A program made the translations under genes and the position numbers. This document shows, piece by piece, positions 41,421-50,387 of a stretch of 64,000 bases of DNA. This DNA comes from an uncultured Bacteroidota bacterium (GTDB lineage: Bacteria > Bacteroidota > Bacteroidia > Flavobacteriales_F > PHOS-HE28). A model generated the notes under the pieces. That model was not told the DNA's origin and did not search any database. It saw only the letters and a program-made list of their open reading frames with translations. Numbering within the stretch: position 1 is the stretch's first letter; every line of letters starts with the position of its first letter. The stretch is taken from contig CADEDY010000002.1 of NCBI GenBank assembly GCA_902826215.1, positions 186,001 through 250,000 on the forward strand, in the 5' to 3' direction.

Positions 41421-41942
41421 ATGGACGCGCTACAGGAACATACCATTGCTTTTTCCAGCCTCAAGGACGGTGAGCACGCGTTCCAATTCCGATTGGAGCA
41501 GCCTTTCTTCGACGCCTCGGGCGAGGAGGAATGGGAAGGCGGTAACGTGACCGTGGAGGTGACCATGGATAAGAGCAGTTCGCTGCTCGTGACCAAGATC
41601 CATACGCATGGCCCGGTGAACCTGCACTGCGACCGTTGCAATGGTCCTTTGGAGTTCATGGTCGAAGGCGAGCAACGGCAGATCTTCAGCTTGCACGCGC
41701 AGGAGGACATCGACGATGATGAACTGGTGAGCTTGGACGACAGAGCCCACAGCATCAATCTGACACATTACATCTACGAGTGCCTTCGTTTGGCACTCCC
41801 CATCCGACACGTTCACGCTCCCGGCCAATGCGATCCCGAAGTGGAGAAGGTCCTGAGCAAGTTGGTCGTGGAGCATGAACCCATTCCCGACCCCCGTTGG
41901 GAAGTATTGAAGGAATTGAAGAACCAGGAGCGCAAGCCCTAA
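41421..41942 (+). CDS. DUF177 (YceD-like) protein
   Basis: 173 residues. The pattern LLVTKIHTHGPVNLHCDRCNGPLEFMVEG carries the CxxC of DUF177/YceD proteins, followed by HxxxxxDL-type NLTHYIYECLRLALPIRH and the PDPRWEVLKEL tail. DUF177 sits directly upstream of rpmF in many bacteria and is linked to 23S rRNA accumulation or ribosome assembly. The ATG at 41421 is preferred over a TTG at 41400, since the family starts here. Confidence 0.9.
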   Translation: MDALQEHTIAFSSLKDGEHAFQFRLEQPFFDASGEEEWEGGNVTVEVTMDKSSSLLVTKIHTHGPVNLHCDRCNGPLEFMVEGEQRQIFSLHAQEDIDDDELVSLDDRAHSINLTHYIYECLRLALPIRHVHAPGQCDPEVEKVLSKLVVEHEPIPDPRWEVLKELKNQERKP

Positions 41943-41953
41943 CGCAAGCAGCC

Positions 41954-42148
41954 ATGCCAAATCCAAAACGCCGATTCTCGAAGACCCGTACCGCCAAACG
42001 TCGTAGCACCAAAGTTGCCGGTGTGCCAACGTTGAGCAAGGACCCAGGAACGGGGGAGATCCACATGCGCCACCGTGCGTTCAAAGTAGGGGAGGATCTC
42101 TACTACAACGGTAAGCTCATGGTCTCCGGCTCCGAAGCTGCTGAGTAA
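41954..42148 (+). CDS. rpmF: 50S ribosomal protein L32
   Basis: 64 residues starting MPNPKRRFSKTRTAKRRSTKVA, the universal L32 start. It lacks the usual zinc Cys residues of the C-terminus, as in many Bacteroidota: the tail is HMRHRAFKVGEDLYYNGKLMV. It lies 11 bp after DUF177 and 39 bp before plsX. Confidence 0.97.
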   Translation: MPNPKRRFSKTRTAKRRSTKVAGVPTLSKDPGTGEIHMRHRAFKVGEDLYYNGKLMVSGSEAAE

Positions 42149-42187
42149 GCTCACCATCCTGAACGTGCCTAACCGCGCCCTCACTGC

Positions 42188-43126
42188 ATGAGGATCGGAC
42201 TGGACATCATGGGTAGCGACCACGGACCGGTCGTACCCGTTCGTGGTGCCGTTATGGCGGCGCGTGAGTTGCCTCCTGATGTGCGTTTGGTGCTGATCGG
42301 CGACCAAGCTCGGATCATGGAGCTGTTGCAGGCTGAAGGCGCCGACGCCAGCCTGTTCGATGTCGTTCCCAGTCAGGACGATATCACCATGAGCGACAAC
42401 CCTACGAAGGCTTTCCAAGCGAAACCACAGAGCAGTATCAGCATCGGCTTCCACCTGATGAAGGAAGGAAAGATCGATGCCTTTGCCAGCACCGGGAATA
42501 CCGGTGCCATGCTAGTTGGAAGCATTTTCATCGTGAAGCCGATACCCGGCGTCATCCGGCCATGCATCCCAACACTGGTGCCTAAGGAAGGTGGTGGATT
42601 GGGTGTTCTTCTCGATGTTGGTGCCAATGCAGATTGCAAGCCCGATGTATTGGCTCAATTCGGATTGCTCGGTTCACTCTTGGCGGAGCACGTCTATCAC
42701 GTTCCTTCTCCGAAAGTGGCGCTGCTCAATATCGGTGAAGAAGACAAGAAAGGTGATCTGTTGCGCCAAGCCACTTTCGAAGTGATGAAGGAGCAGAAGC
42801 AGTACAACTTCGTGGGCAACGTAGAAGGTCGCGATCTCTTCAATGACAAGGCTGCCGTTATGGTCTGCGATGGCTTCACCGGCAACGTGGTGTTGAAGGT
42901 GATCGAAGGCTTCCACGATCTGTTGGAGGACCATGGTGTGGACGATCCGTTCCTTCACCGATTCAACTACGAGAACTACGGCGGGCTGCCCGTGCTCGGC
43001 GTGAACGGCAATGTGATCATCGGTCACGGCATCAGCAACGAGATCGCCATCAAGAGCATGGTGCTGGCCACCCGTGAAGTGGTCCTCAGCAAGCTGAACG
43101 ATCGGATCCGGGAGGCGCTGGTCTGA
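42188..43126 (+). CDS. plsX: Phosphate acyltransferase
   Basis: 312 residues, starting MRIGLDIMGSDHGP. Conserved: GDQARIMELLQAEGADAS, STGNTGAMLVGSIFIV, DVGANADCKPDVLAQF, LLNIGEEDKKGD and VMVCDGFTGNVVLKVIEG. It makes acyl-phosphate from acyl-ACP as the first step of phospholipid synthesis. It belongs to the DUF177-rpmF-plsX unit. Confidence 0.97.
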   Translation: MRIGLDIMGSDHGPVVPVRGAVMAARELPPDVRLVLIGDQARIMELLQAEGADASLFDVVPSQDDITMSDNPTKAFQAKPQSSISIGFHLMKEGKIDAFASTGNTGAMLVGSIFIVKPIPGVIRPCIPTLVPKEGGGLGVLLDVGANADCKPDVLAQFGLLGSLLAEHVYHVPSPKVALLNIGEEDKKGDLLRQATFEVMKEQKQYNFVGNVEGRDLFNDKAAVMVCDGFTGNVVLKVIEGFHDLLEDHGVDDPFLHRFNYENYGGLPVLGVNGNVIIGHGISNEIAIKSMVLATREVVLSKLNDRIREALV

Positions 43127-43146
43127 CAGTGTTCATACTGGTCACT

Positions 43147-43296
43147 TCAAAGCGCGCGGTAGGTCACCCAGATCCGCCAGCCGACCAACAGCTTCTCCAA
43201 TTTGCTGAGCCGAGCGAGGTCCTTGTGCCATTGCTTTGGCAATAGGGCCTTGTTCAACTTCGCCAAGGCGCGGTAGAGGGTTTTCGGTAGCGTCAT
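43147..43296 (-). CDS. Small basic protein of 49 residues
   Basis: A short open frame, MTLPKTLYRALAKLNKALLP at its start, ending WRIWVTYRAL. It is very basic (many Lys/Arg) with the pattern LAKLNKALLPKxxxxDLxxLSKxxKLLVGWRxWVT, which I recall as a conserved small protein in Bacteroidota. It starts 3 bp past the stop of the CDF transporter gene, hence the same transcript. Function unknown; low length makes a chance frame possible. Confidence 0.6.
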   Translation of the reverse strand: MTLPKTLYRALAKLNKALLPKQWHKDLARLSKLEKLLVGWRIWVTYRAL

Positions 43297-43299
43297 CGT

Positions 43300-44205
43300 T
43301 CAGTGATCTTCAAGGCTGCAATGGTCGTTTGCCCATTCCAATTCGATGGTCGCGTGATCGATGCCATGGGCTTTCAACAGGTCCCGCGCTCGGCCTTTCA
43401 CGATCAAGGCTTGCGCCAAGTCCACATCACCCACCACCACATGTACCGTATGTACCACGAGTGTGCCGTCGAGTGACCACGTGTGTTGATCGTGCACATC
43501 GGTCACGTGCTGCAGTTCCAGCAGCTCCATACGGATGGTCGAGAGGTCCAGACCATGCGGGATCTCCTGCATCAGGATCCCTGTGCCTTTGCGGAACGCG
43601 CCCACCGCATTCCATAGGATGAACAGGCTGATCGCTATGCTCATCAACGGGTCCACGAATGCCCAGCCGGTATAGCGAATGATGATCGCGCCCACCACAA
43701 CGGCTGCCCAACCGAGCACATCCTCAAGCAGATGCAGGTAGGCGCCGCGCTCGTTCAAGCTGCTTCCCCCGTGCAGCTTCCAGGCAGCGAACCCATTCAT
43801 GATCAAGCCGAAGATCGCAATGCCGATCATGCCCGTGGCATCGGGTAGCTCGGGAGTCCACAGTCGCGGCGCCGAAACGCCGAGCATGAAAAGCGCTCCA
43901 ACGATCAGCACCACGCTGGTGAGCCAACCGCCCAGCATGCTGTACCGACCGTAACCGTAGCTGTAGTGCGCATCCCGTCCTTTCAGTGCCACACCTTGCA
44001 ACCACCATGCAGCGCCAAGCACCAGCACGTCGCCGGCATCGTGCATGGCATCGGTGAGCACGGCGATGCTTCCCGTCCACCAACCACCGATCGCCTCAAC
44101 AACCGTGAAGGCCAAGTTGACGAAGAAGGCGATACGCAAAGCGGAGACACTTGCCGCATGCCCGTGGCCATGGGAGTGCCCGGAATGATCGTGTGCGTGG
44201 CCCAT
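43300..44205 (-). CDS. Cation diffusion facilitator (Zn/Co/Cd efflux)
   Basis: 301 residues. The His-rich N-terminus (MGHAHDHSGHSHGHGHA) is a metal-binding tail. Six membrane helices follow with the family signatures LAFTVVEAIGGWWTGSIAVLTDAMHD and GAYLHLLEDVLGWAAVVVGA (HxxxD sites). The cytoplasmic C-terminal domain has DVHDQHTWSLDGTLVVHTVHV. It exports divalent cations in exchange for protons. The ATG at 44205 lies 6 nt past a TACCTTCG box. Confidence 0.93.
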   Translation of the reverse strand: MGHAHDHSGHSHGHGHAASVSALRIAFFVNLAFTVVEAIGGWWTGSIAVLTDAMHDAGDVLVLGAAWWLQGVALKGRDAHYSYGYGRYSMLGGWLTSVVLIVGALFMLGVSAPRLWTPELPDATGMIGIAIFGLIMNGFAAWKLHGGSSLNERGAYLHLLEDVLGWAAVVVGAIIIRYTGWAFVDPLMSIAISLFILWNAVGAFRKGTGILMQEIPHGLDLSTIRMELLELQHVTDVHDQHTWSLDGTLVVHTVHVVVGDVDLAQALIVKGRARDLLKAHGIDHATIELEWANDHCSLEDH

Positions 44206-44211
44206 GGTCGG

Positions 44212-44219
44212 CGAAGGTA
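44212..44219 (-). promoter_or_regulatory. Putative -7 box (TACCTTCG) for the CDF gene
   Basis: One mismatch to TAnnTTTG on the minus strand, 6 nt before the ATG; it would give a leaderless mRNA. Confidence 0.5.
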
Positions 44220-44225
44220 GAGGGC

Positions 44226-46175
44226 TCACCCCACCACCACCCTTCCCGTCTTCTTGGCCAAGCGTTTCTTCGCTTCGGAGAACTGGATGATCTCCTGCAA
44301 CAAGGCCATCACACCCAACTCGTCGGCGGTCTTCAATTGCTCCTGCCGCTCGCGGATCATCCGGTCCACGCGACGTTCCTTCAGGATATCCACGGCTTCT
44401 TCCAACGCGTCGTAGAGGGTTTCACTTTCTCGCTTCACGTGGATCTTGTGGCGGTCCTTCCAATTGGCACTGAGCACGTGCTTTTCGGTGAGCAGGTCGA
44501 TCGCGGTGGTGCGCCATCCTTCCTGTTCGTGGCCGACGTAGCGTTGTGCATCCACGGGATTCCCGAGGTTACTGCTGTGTCGGTAGTCGAGGTAGATCTC
44601 GCGGAAGATGGCGTCGTCGAAGAGGATGTCGTCCAAGGCAAGCAACTCGAACATGAGCTCCGCAACGCTGGTCTCCTCGTCAAAGGTACTGCCGTCGTCA
44701 TGTTGCACCGGAACGGTGATGCGTTCGTGACCGTAGCTCAACAACATGCGCAGGAGGTCGCGCTCCTGCGGAGTGGTGCCGACATCCTCGATGGTCGGCT
44801 GCGGCGCGGCGATGTCCGGCGCGAGGTGCTCTTCCGGGAGTGGTCCATCACCTCCCAACTTCTTGCGGTACTGCTTGCGCAGCACCTTGTTCATCTCGCT
44901 TATCAGCGCTTGCTCGTTCACCTGCAAGAGGCGACTGCATTGTTGGATGTACAACGAGCGCAACACGAGGTCCGGCACCAACGACACGCTCTCGACGATC
45001 TCGTGGATGGCGGCGGCTTTCTTCACCGGATCATCGCCGCTGTCGGCCATGAGCAGTTCCGCCTTGAAGACGAGGAAGTCCTTGGCATTGCCCGTGAGGT
45101 GCGCGGTGACCTCGCTGCTGCTGTGGCTCTTGGCAAAGCTGTCGGGATCTTCTCCTTCGGGGAAGGTCACCACTTTCACGTTGAGGCCTTCCTTCAGCAC
45201 CAGGTCGATGCCGCGCAAGCTGGCCTTCATGCCGGCCGCATCACCATCGTACAGGATGCTCACAGTAGGGGCGTACCGCTTGATCAACCGCACTTGGTCC
45301 TCGGTGAGGCTGGTGCCGCTGCTTGCGACCACGTTGGTGATGCCCGCTTGGTGCAAGCTGATCACATCCGTATAGCCTTCCACCAGGTAGCAGAGACTTT
45401 GCTCCACGATCGACTTCTTCGCGTGGTGGATACCGTAGAGCGAGCGGCTCTTGTTGTATAGAACGCTCTCTGGACTGTTGAAATACTTCGGAAGCTTCTT
45501 GTCACTCTTGAGCGTGCGTGCCCCGAAGCCGATGGGCTGTCCACTGAGGCCGAGGATCGGGAAAGTGACGCGCCCTGAGAAGAAATCCCAAGGGGTTCCA
45601 TCCTCGCGCCGCTTGATCCAACCGGCTTTTTCGAGGACATCCGGGTTGAAGCCGTTCGCAATGGCCGCGGTCGCGAAGGCATTGCCCTGCTCCGGAACGT
45701 AGCCCAGCTGGAAGGTCTTGATGGTCGCGTCGGAGAAACCGCGCTCATGAAAGTAGGAAAGGCCGATACGCTTGCCTTCGTCCGTTGTCCAGAGATGCTC
45801 TACGCTCCAATTGAGCGCCCATTGTTGCACCACGGCGACGCTCTCCCGCTCGCTCTGCTCTAGCTGCTGCTCGGGGCTTTGCTCTTCTTCCGGGAGGTCG
45901 ATGTTGTACCGCTTCGCCAGCCACTTGATCGCCTCCACGTAGCTGAGGTGCTCGTGCTTGGTGAGGAAGGTGATGGAGTCGCCAGCTTCTCCGCAACCGA
46001 AGCACTTGTATATGCCGAGGTTCGGGCTGACGTTGAAGCTCGGTGTCTTCTCGTTGTGGAAAGGGCAAAGTCCAAGGAAGCGTGGCCCTTTGCGTTTGAG
46101 CGCCACGAATTCGCCCACCACCTCTTCCACGCGGGCGGCTTCCTTGACTTGCTGTATGGCGTGCGGGGCGATCAC
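44226..46175 (-). CDS. dnaG: DNA primase
   Basis: 649 residues from a GTG at 46175; a GTG at 46211 would add 12 residues. I prefer the shorter form because the family begins MIPxxxIxxV, here VIAPHAIQQV. The CHC2 zinc finger (CPFHNEKTPSFNV, YKCFGCGEAGD), the RNA polymerase basic region (GLSGQPIGFGARTL) and the Toprim residues (LVEGYTDVISLHQAGI, SILYDGDAAGMKAS) are intact, followed by a C-terminal helicase-binding region. It makes primers at the replication fork. Confidence 0.96.
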   Translation of the reverse strand: MIAPHAIQQVKEAARVEEVVGEFVALKRKGPRFLGLCPFHNEKTPSFNVSPNLGIYKCFGCGEAGDSITFLTKHEHLSYVEAIKWLAKRYNIDLPEEEQSPEQQLEQSERESVAVVQQWALNWSVEHLWTTDEGKRIGLSYFHERGFSDATIKTFQLGYVPEQGNAFATAAIANGFNPDVLEKAGWIKRREDGTPWDFFSGRVTFPILGLSGQPIGFGARTLKSDKKLPKYFNSPESVLYNKSRSLYGIHHAKKSIVEQSLCYLVEGYTDVISLHQAGITNVVASSGTSLTEDQVRLIKRYAPTVSILYDGDAAGMKASLRGIDLVLKEGLNVKVVTFPEGEDPDSFAKSHSSSEVTAHLTGNAKDFLVFKAELLMADSGDDPVKKAAAIHEIVESVSLVPDLVLRSLYIQQCSRLLQVNEQALISEMNKVLRKQYRKKLGGDGPLPEEHLAPDIAAPQPTIEDVGTTPQERDLLRMLLSYGHERITVPVQHDDGSTFDEETSVAELMFELLALDDILFDDAIFREIYLDYRHSSNLGNPVDAQRYVGHEQEGWRTTAIDLLTEKHVLSANWKDRHKIHVKRESETLYDALEEAVDILKERRVDRMIRERQEQLKTADELGVMALLQEIIQFSEAKKRLAKKTGRVVVG

Positions 46176-46372
46176 CGGAACTTTCCTTTTGCGGGGCCGT
46201 GAATTTACCACCTAAGGGTGCGCCGTCTTCGACTTGTGGAGATCGATCCGGATCCGTGGTCCATTGTGGATCAGTAGTGCCACGTCACAGAAGGGTCGGT
46301 GACTGAGCCTCAGACTCCTGTGCGTTCTGATCGGCCAAAGTGCCGAAGCACTTCTGAACACGTGTTCAACGA

Positions 46373-46801
46373 TCAACGAACAAGTGCGCCAGTGCTATCG
46401 TGCTCCACCCGCTTCAATTCGTTGCCGTTCGGACCGAAGTATACCCACTCACCGTAGGGTTGGCCATGGAGGTAAGCGCCGGTGTACATGGTCATTCCAT
46501 TCGGGTGGTAGACGATGGTGGCCCCTTCCTCAAATCCATCCACGTATTCCGAACGGCTGCGGATCCCTCCTGCCGGGTGGTAGGACGTCCATGTACCTGT
46601 TCGCTTCCCATCCACCATCTGGCCTTCCATGCGACCTCCATCGGCGAGATGGATCACGTGCTGGCCCTCTTGGCTCGTTGTCGAGGTCGCCGAGCTATCT
46701 GCAGTCGGCAGCACAGCCGATCCGCTCGTACGTTCTCCGCAAGCAACGATCAGCCCTGTCAACACGACCATGCGGATCGTGATCATCCAATGCCTCATCA
46801 T
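46373..46801 (-). CDS. MORN-repeat lipoprotein
   Basis: 142 residues. The lipobox is LTGLIVACGE (Cys about 21). The rest contains MORN/YwqK-type repeats: GRMEGQMVDGKRTGTWTSYH, SEYVDGFEEGATIVYHPNG, GAYLHGQPYGEWVYFGPNG. Such repeats form beta-hairpin chains; the role here is unknown. Its ATG overlaps the end of the polyprenyl synthetase by 4 bp. Confidence 0.82.
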   Translation of the reverse strand: MMRHWMITIRMVVLTGLIVACGERTSGSAVLPTADSSATSTTSQEGQHVIHLADGGRMEGQMVDGKRTGTWTSYHPAGGIRSRSEYVDGFEEGATIVYHPNGMTMYTGAYLHGQPYGEWVYFGPNGNELKRVEHDSTGALVR

Positions 46802-47772
46802 TTCTTTCGTTCAACGGTCAATTGCACCAAGCCCTCCAAGGAGTCCCGTGCTTCGGTAGGCGGGAATTCGTGCAGAATGGCGATGGCCTTGTCGCGATAG
46901 GCATACATCTGCGTGATCGCGTGGTTGATGCCGCCTGCCTTCACGACCGCCTCGACCAAGCGGGCAACGGCTTTGGTGTCTTCGTTCTTGTTCTTCACCA
47001 CATCCACCATCCAACGGCGATCCTTGCGGTCCACCTGCTGCAAGGCATGGATCAGGGGCAGGGTCAACTTCTTCTCCTTGATGTCCAATCCGGTCGGTTT
47101 TCCGATGTCCTGGCCGCTGCCATAGTCGAAGAGGTCATCCTTGATCTGAAAGGCGATGCCCGTGTACTCCCCGAAGAGCCGCATGCGTTCCACCTCTTCT
47201 GGTGGGCGCCCTGCAGCACTGGTCCCGCTCGCACAGCAAGCCGCGATCAAACTGGCGGTCTTCTTCCGGATGATGTCGAAGTACACGTCTTCACTGAAAT
47301 TCAATCCTCGTGTCTTTTCCAGCTGAAGCAACTCACCCTCGCTCATTTCACGAACGGCGGAACTCACGAGGCGCAACAGTTCGAACTCACCCTTGTCGAT
47401 GGCCATGAGCAAGCCGCGGCTCAGCAGGTAGTCGCCGACCAACACCGCGATCTTGTTCTTCCAAAGGGCGTTGATGCTGAAGAAGCCGCGACGCATGTTG
47501 GCGTCGTCCACCACGTCGTCGTGCACCAAGGTGGCCGTGTGCAGCAGCTCGATAAGGCTGGCTGCTACGAAGGCGCTTTCCTGCACCGGGCCGAACTGGC
47601 GAGCGCTCAGCAAGGTGAACATCGGCCGCATCTGCTTGCCCTTACGCTTCACGATGTAGTGCATGATCCGGTCCAAAAGGGCCGCTTTGCTACGCATCGC
47701 TTCACGGAAGTGCGGCTCGAAAGCCTTCATTTCGGCAGCGATGGGACGCTGGATCTCTTCGAGCGTGAGCAT
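46798..47772 (-). CDS. Trans-polyprenyl diphosphate synthase
   Basis: 324 residues. The two Asp-rich motifs are present (LVHDDVVDDANMRRG and FQIKDDLFDYG), along with KQMRPMFTLLSA and GKPTGLDIKEKKLTLPLIHAL. It builds long polyprenyl diphosphates, probably for menaquinone (heptaprenyl or octaprenyl chain). The ATG at 47772 is the family start (MLTLEEIQRPI). It is divergent from the outer-membrane barrel gene. Confidence 0.95.
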   Translation of the reverse strand: MLTLEEIQRPIAAEMKAFEPHFREAMRSKAALLDRIMHYIVKRKGKQMRPMFTLLSARQFGPVQESAFVAASLIELLHTATLVHDDVVDDANMRRGFFSINALWKNKIAVLVGDYLLSRGLLMAIDKGEFELLRLVSSAVREMSEGELLQLEKTRGLNFSEDVYFDIIRKKTASLIAACCASGTSAAGRPPEEVERMRLFGEYTGIAFQIKDDLFDYGSGQDIGKPTGLDIKEKKLTLPLIHALQQVDRKDRRWMVDVVKNKNEDTKAVARLVEAVVKAGGINHAITQMYAYRDKAIAILHEFPPTEARDSLEGLVQLTVERKK

Positions 47773-47863
47773 GGACAGTTGGCAAAGATGCACAGGATGT
47801 CCTTGCCCGACGGACAACCAAGGGCACCTTTGTTCGTCCATGGAGAAGTGGCTGGTTGCCACC

Positions 47864-47871
47864 TACCTTCG
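47864..47871 (+). promoter_or_regulatory. Putative -7 box (TACCTTCG) for the barrel gene
   Basis: One mismatch to TAnnTTTG, 6 nt before the ATG at 47878, implying a leaderless mRNA. Confidence 0.5.
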
Positions 47872-47877
47872 CTCCGC

Positions 47878-48600
47878 ATGACCCTGAGAAGTACCCCACT
47901 CCGCACTTTCCTCATCGCCCTCCTGTTGCTGGTGGGTGTGGGTGCGACCGCCCAGCCGGGCAAGACCAAGGTGGTGCTGTACAAGGACCGGCTCGCTGCT
48001 GCTTTTGATACGGTGAACTGCGTGAAGAACGTGATCAAGTTCAATCCGCTGGTCTTCTTCCGCGGAGAGATACCGTTGTACTACGAACGCGCATTGACGC
48101 CTCGTCTGAGCTTGGAGGCGGGCATCGGTGTCACGCTCAGGAACTACTTGGCCTTGTCCTTTGCGGGTGATGATGCGGATGAATTCGGTGCGGGTACCGA
48201 GATCATTCCAAGACCCAGCTTCCAGGTCGGCTTCAGGTACTACCTGTCAGATGACATCGAGCCGAATGGTGCGTACCTGCAGACTTCGTTCGCGCACCTG
48301 AACTACACGAAGGACATTCGGACCAAGGGACCGACCGGAGAATTCACGGATGAGAAGTTGCGGGACGACCGGACGTACAATGATGTGCGGTTCTTGCTCG
48401 GCTACCAGATGCTCAGTTCGAACAGCAATTGGCTCTTCGACGTCTATGGTGGCCTGGGTTACCGCGATCGTTTCAACCAGAAAGTGATCGAGCGATTGGA
48501 TCTGACCCAGGATCCCATTCAGCGGGTGTACACCACCGAGGAGTCGAAGGATCAAACGATCGCCTTCTTCCTTGGCGTGAAGTTCGGTCTGGGCTTCTAG
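47878..48600 (+). CDS. Outer-membrane beta-barrel protein
   Basis: 240 residues with a signal peptide (TFLIALLLLVGVGATAQ). The strands alternate polar and hydrophobic residues (LSLEAGIGVTLRNYLAL, FQVGFRYYLSD, WLFDVYGGLGYRDRF) and it ends in FFLGVKFGLGF, an outer-membrane barrel signature. Family and role are unrecognised. The frame is open far upstream, but the ATG here begins the signal peptide and follows the -7 box. Convergent with rlmN. Confidence 0.82.
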   Translation: MTLRSTPLRTFLIALLLLVGVGATAQPGKTKVVLYKDRLAAAFDTVNCVKNVIKFNPLVFFRGEIPLYYERALTPRLSLEAGIGVTLRNYLALSFAGDDADEFGAGTEIIPRPSFQVGFRYYLSDDIEPNGAYLQTSFAHLNYTKDIRTKGPTGEFTDEKLRDDRTYNDVRFLLGYQMLSSNSNWLFDVYGGLGYRDRFNQKVIERLDLTQDPIQRVYTTEESKDQTIAFFLGVKFGLGF

Positions 48601-48605
48601 CCGAA

Positions 48606-49682
48606 CTACTTCATCGGCCGCTCGCCCTCTTTCAACGCGGGTTCATTCTTGTTGGCCAACTGCCCACATGCCGCATCGATATCACGTCCGCGGCTGCGTC
48701 GGATGCGCGCCACGATACCCTTGTTCTCGAGGTAGTGCATGAATGCGATCGCGTCCGCTGTATCGGTTCGCCCGTAGTCTCCGCCATCGATCGCGTTGTA
48801 TTCGATCAGATTCACCTTGGCGTGCACATCGCTGGCATAGCGCACCAATTCCTGAGCGTCGGCCAGTGAATCATTGAAGCCTTTGAGCAGGATGTACTCG
48901 AAGGTGACCTCGCGCCGGGCCACGCGGGTGTAGTATCGCAGCGCATCCTTCAACTCGCCCAAGGTGTTCTGTTCGTTGATCGGCATGATCCGATCGCGCT
49001 TTGCATCGTTCGCCGCGTGCAAGCTCAACGCCAAGTTGAACTTGGCACCGTCATCCGCCAGCTTCCGGATCATCTTGGCAATGCCGGCGGTGCTAACGGT
49101 CACCCGCCGTGCACCCATCGCAAGGCCATCCTGTGCGGTTATGCGCTCGGCACTACGCATGGTGTTGGCGTAATTGAGAAGGGGTTCACCCATGCCCATG
49201 TACACGATGTTCGTCAACCCTTTCTCGAAGTACTTCAATGCGAGGTCGTCGATCATGGTCACCTGGTCCACGATCTCAGCCGTGTCCAGGTTACGGATGC
49301 GTTTCAGTTTTCCCGTGGCGCAGAAACTGCACGTCAGACTGCACCCGATCTGGCTGCTGATACAGGCGGTGAGCCGTTTCTCCGTGGGGATGAGCACGCC
49401 TTCCACCACGTGGCCGTCCCAGGTGCGGAAGGCGCATTTCACGGTGCCGTCCTCGCTGCGCTGTTCCTCGGCCAAGACCAATGGGCGTAACAACGTGCGC
49501 TCGGCGAGCTGGCTCCGGAACGCCTTCGGCAGATCGCTCATATCGTCCCATGCACGGGCCTTCTTCTTCCACAACCACTCCCACAATTGCTTGGCGCGAT
49601 AGGGTTTCTCACCGAGCTCAGCCACCAAGGCCTTGATCTCGTCGTGCGAGAGGTTGCGGATATCGGTGCTCGTTTCGGACAT
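48606..49682 (-). CDS. rlmN: Dual-specificity 23S rRNA/tRNA adenine-C2 methyltransferase
   Basis: 358 residues, a radical-SAM enzyme. The iron-sulfur cysteines are in GCSLTCSFCATG. Other markers: GEPLLNYANTMRSAERI, RRVTVSTAGIAKMIR, LSLHAANDAKRDRIMP and the C-terminal catalytic Cys region (RRSRGRDIDAACGQL). It methylates A2503 of 23S rRNA and A37 of some tRNAs. It lies 16 bp after ispD in the same direction. Confidence 0.97.
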   Translation of the reverse strand: MSETSTDIRNLSHDEIKALVAELGEKPYRAKQLWEWLWKKKARAWDDMSDLPKAFRSQLAERTLLRPLVLAEEQRSEDGTVKCAFRTWDGHVVEGVLIPTEKRLTACISSQIGCSLTCSFCATGKLKRIRNLDTAEIVDQVTMIDDLALKYFEKGLTNIVYMGMGEPLLNYANTMRSAERITAQDGLAMGARRVTVSTAGIAKMIRKLADDGAKFNLALSLHAANDAKRDRIMPINEQNTLGELKDALRYYTRVARREVTFEYILLKGFNDSLADAQELVRYASDVHAKVNLIEYNAIDGGDYGRTDTADAIAFMHYLENKGIVARIRRSRGRDIDAACGQLANKNEPALKEGERPMK

Positions 49683-49698
49683 GGCGCAAAGGTCGGCA

Positions 49699-50376
49699 CT
49701 AAGCACTGGCCAAGCTCGATAGAAAGACCTCGGCTACACGCAGGTCCATTGGCGTGGTCACCTTGATGTTGTGTTCTTCGCCATCGACGAGATGTACGGT
49801 GTACCCTGTTCGCTCGACAAGCGTGGCTTCATCGGTGAACGCGGGATCGTAAGGTAGTTCGAAGGCTTTTCGCAAAATGTCCGTGCTGAAACACTGCGGT
49901 GTTTGAACAGCCCGAAGGTGCGAGCGGTGAACGGCGCGACTTGTTCCTCCTTCCAACTCGCGCACCGAAGAGGGGATGGCGACGACCGGAATGCCCGAAC
50001 CATGCTCCGCCGCAGACATGAAACAACGGGCGATGAGATCCGTGCTCACCAACGGACGAACGCCATCATGTACCGCGACAAGGCCATCGCCTTCCACGGC
50101 CAGCAGCCCGTTGCGGACACTGTGAAAACGCTCTTGGCCCCCAGCAACGACGGAATGTTCTGTAAGGAAGCCGTGACCGATGCACAAGCTCTTCCAGATC
50201 GGGATCTGTGCCTCGGGCAACACCACGACGATGGGCATCTCCGCATCAAAAGCGTGGAAGGCGTCAATGGTCCAACAGAGCAACGGTTTGCCCTTCAACA
50301 AGAGGAACTGCTTCGGCACCGACGTGCCCATGCGCTTGCCACTGCCGCCTGCTACAATGATGGTGGATCGATCCAT
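49699..50376 (-). CDS. ispD: 2-C-methyl-D-erythritol 4-phosphate cytidylyltransferase
   Basis: 225 residues, normal length. MDRSTIIVAGGSGKRMGTSVPKQF is the nucleotide-binding start, followed by HDGVRPLVS and FTDEATLVERTGYTVHLV. It makes CDP-methylerythritol in the non-mevalonate isoprenoid pathway. It is part of the queA-ispD-rlmN run and its start is 11 bp downstream of the repeat element at 50388. The ATG at 50376 is preferred over one 48 bp upstream. Confidence 0.95.
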   Translation of the reverse strand: MDRSTIIVAGGSGKRMGTSVPKQFLLLKGKPLLCWTIDAFHAFDAEMPIVVVLPEAQIPIWKSLCIGHGFLTEHSVVAGGQERFHSVRNGLLAVEGDGLVAVHDGVRPLVSTDLIARCFMSAAEHGSGIPVVAIPSSVRELEGGTSRAVHRSHLRAVQTPQCFSTDILRKAFELPYDPAFTDEATLVERTGYTVHLVDGEEHNIKVTTPMDLRVAEVFLSSLASA

Positions 50377-50387
50377 GGAGTTGTCGT

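Noticed and set aside
46822..47877. Long open frame upstream of the outer-membrane barrel gene
   Set aside because: It is antisense to the polyprenyl synthetase; the barrel protein's signal peptide begins only at 47878, next to its promoter box.
49683..49694. -7 box GACCTTTG before rlmN
   Set aside because: The first T of the box is missing and it lies only 4 nt before the ATG; rlmN is more likely read through from ispD.
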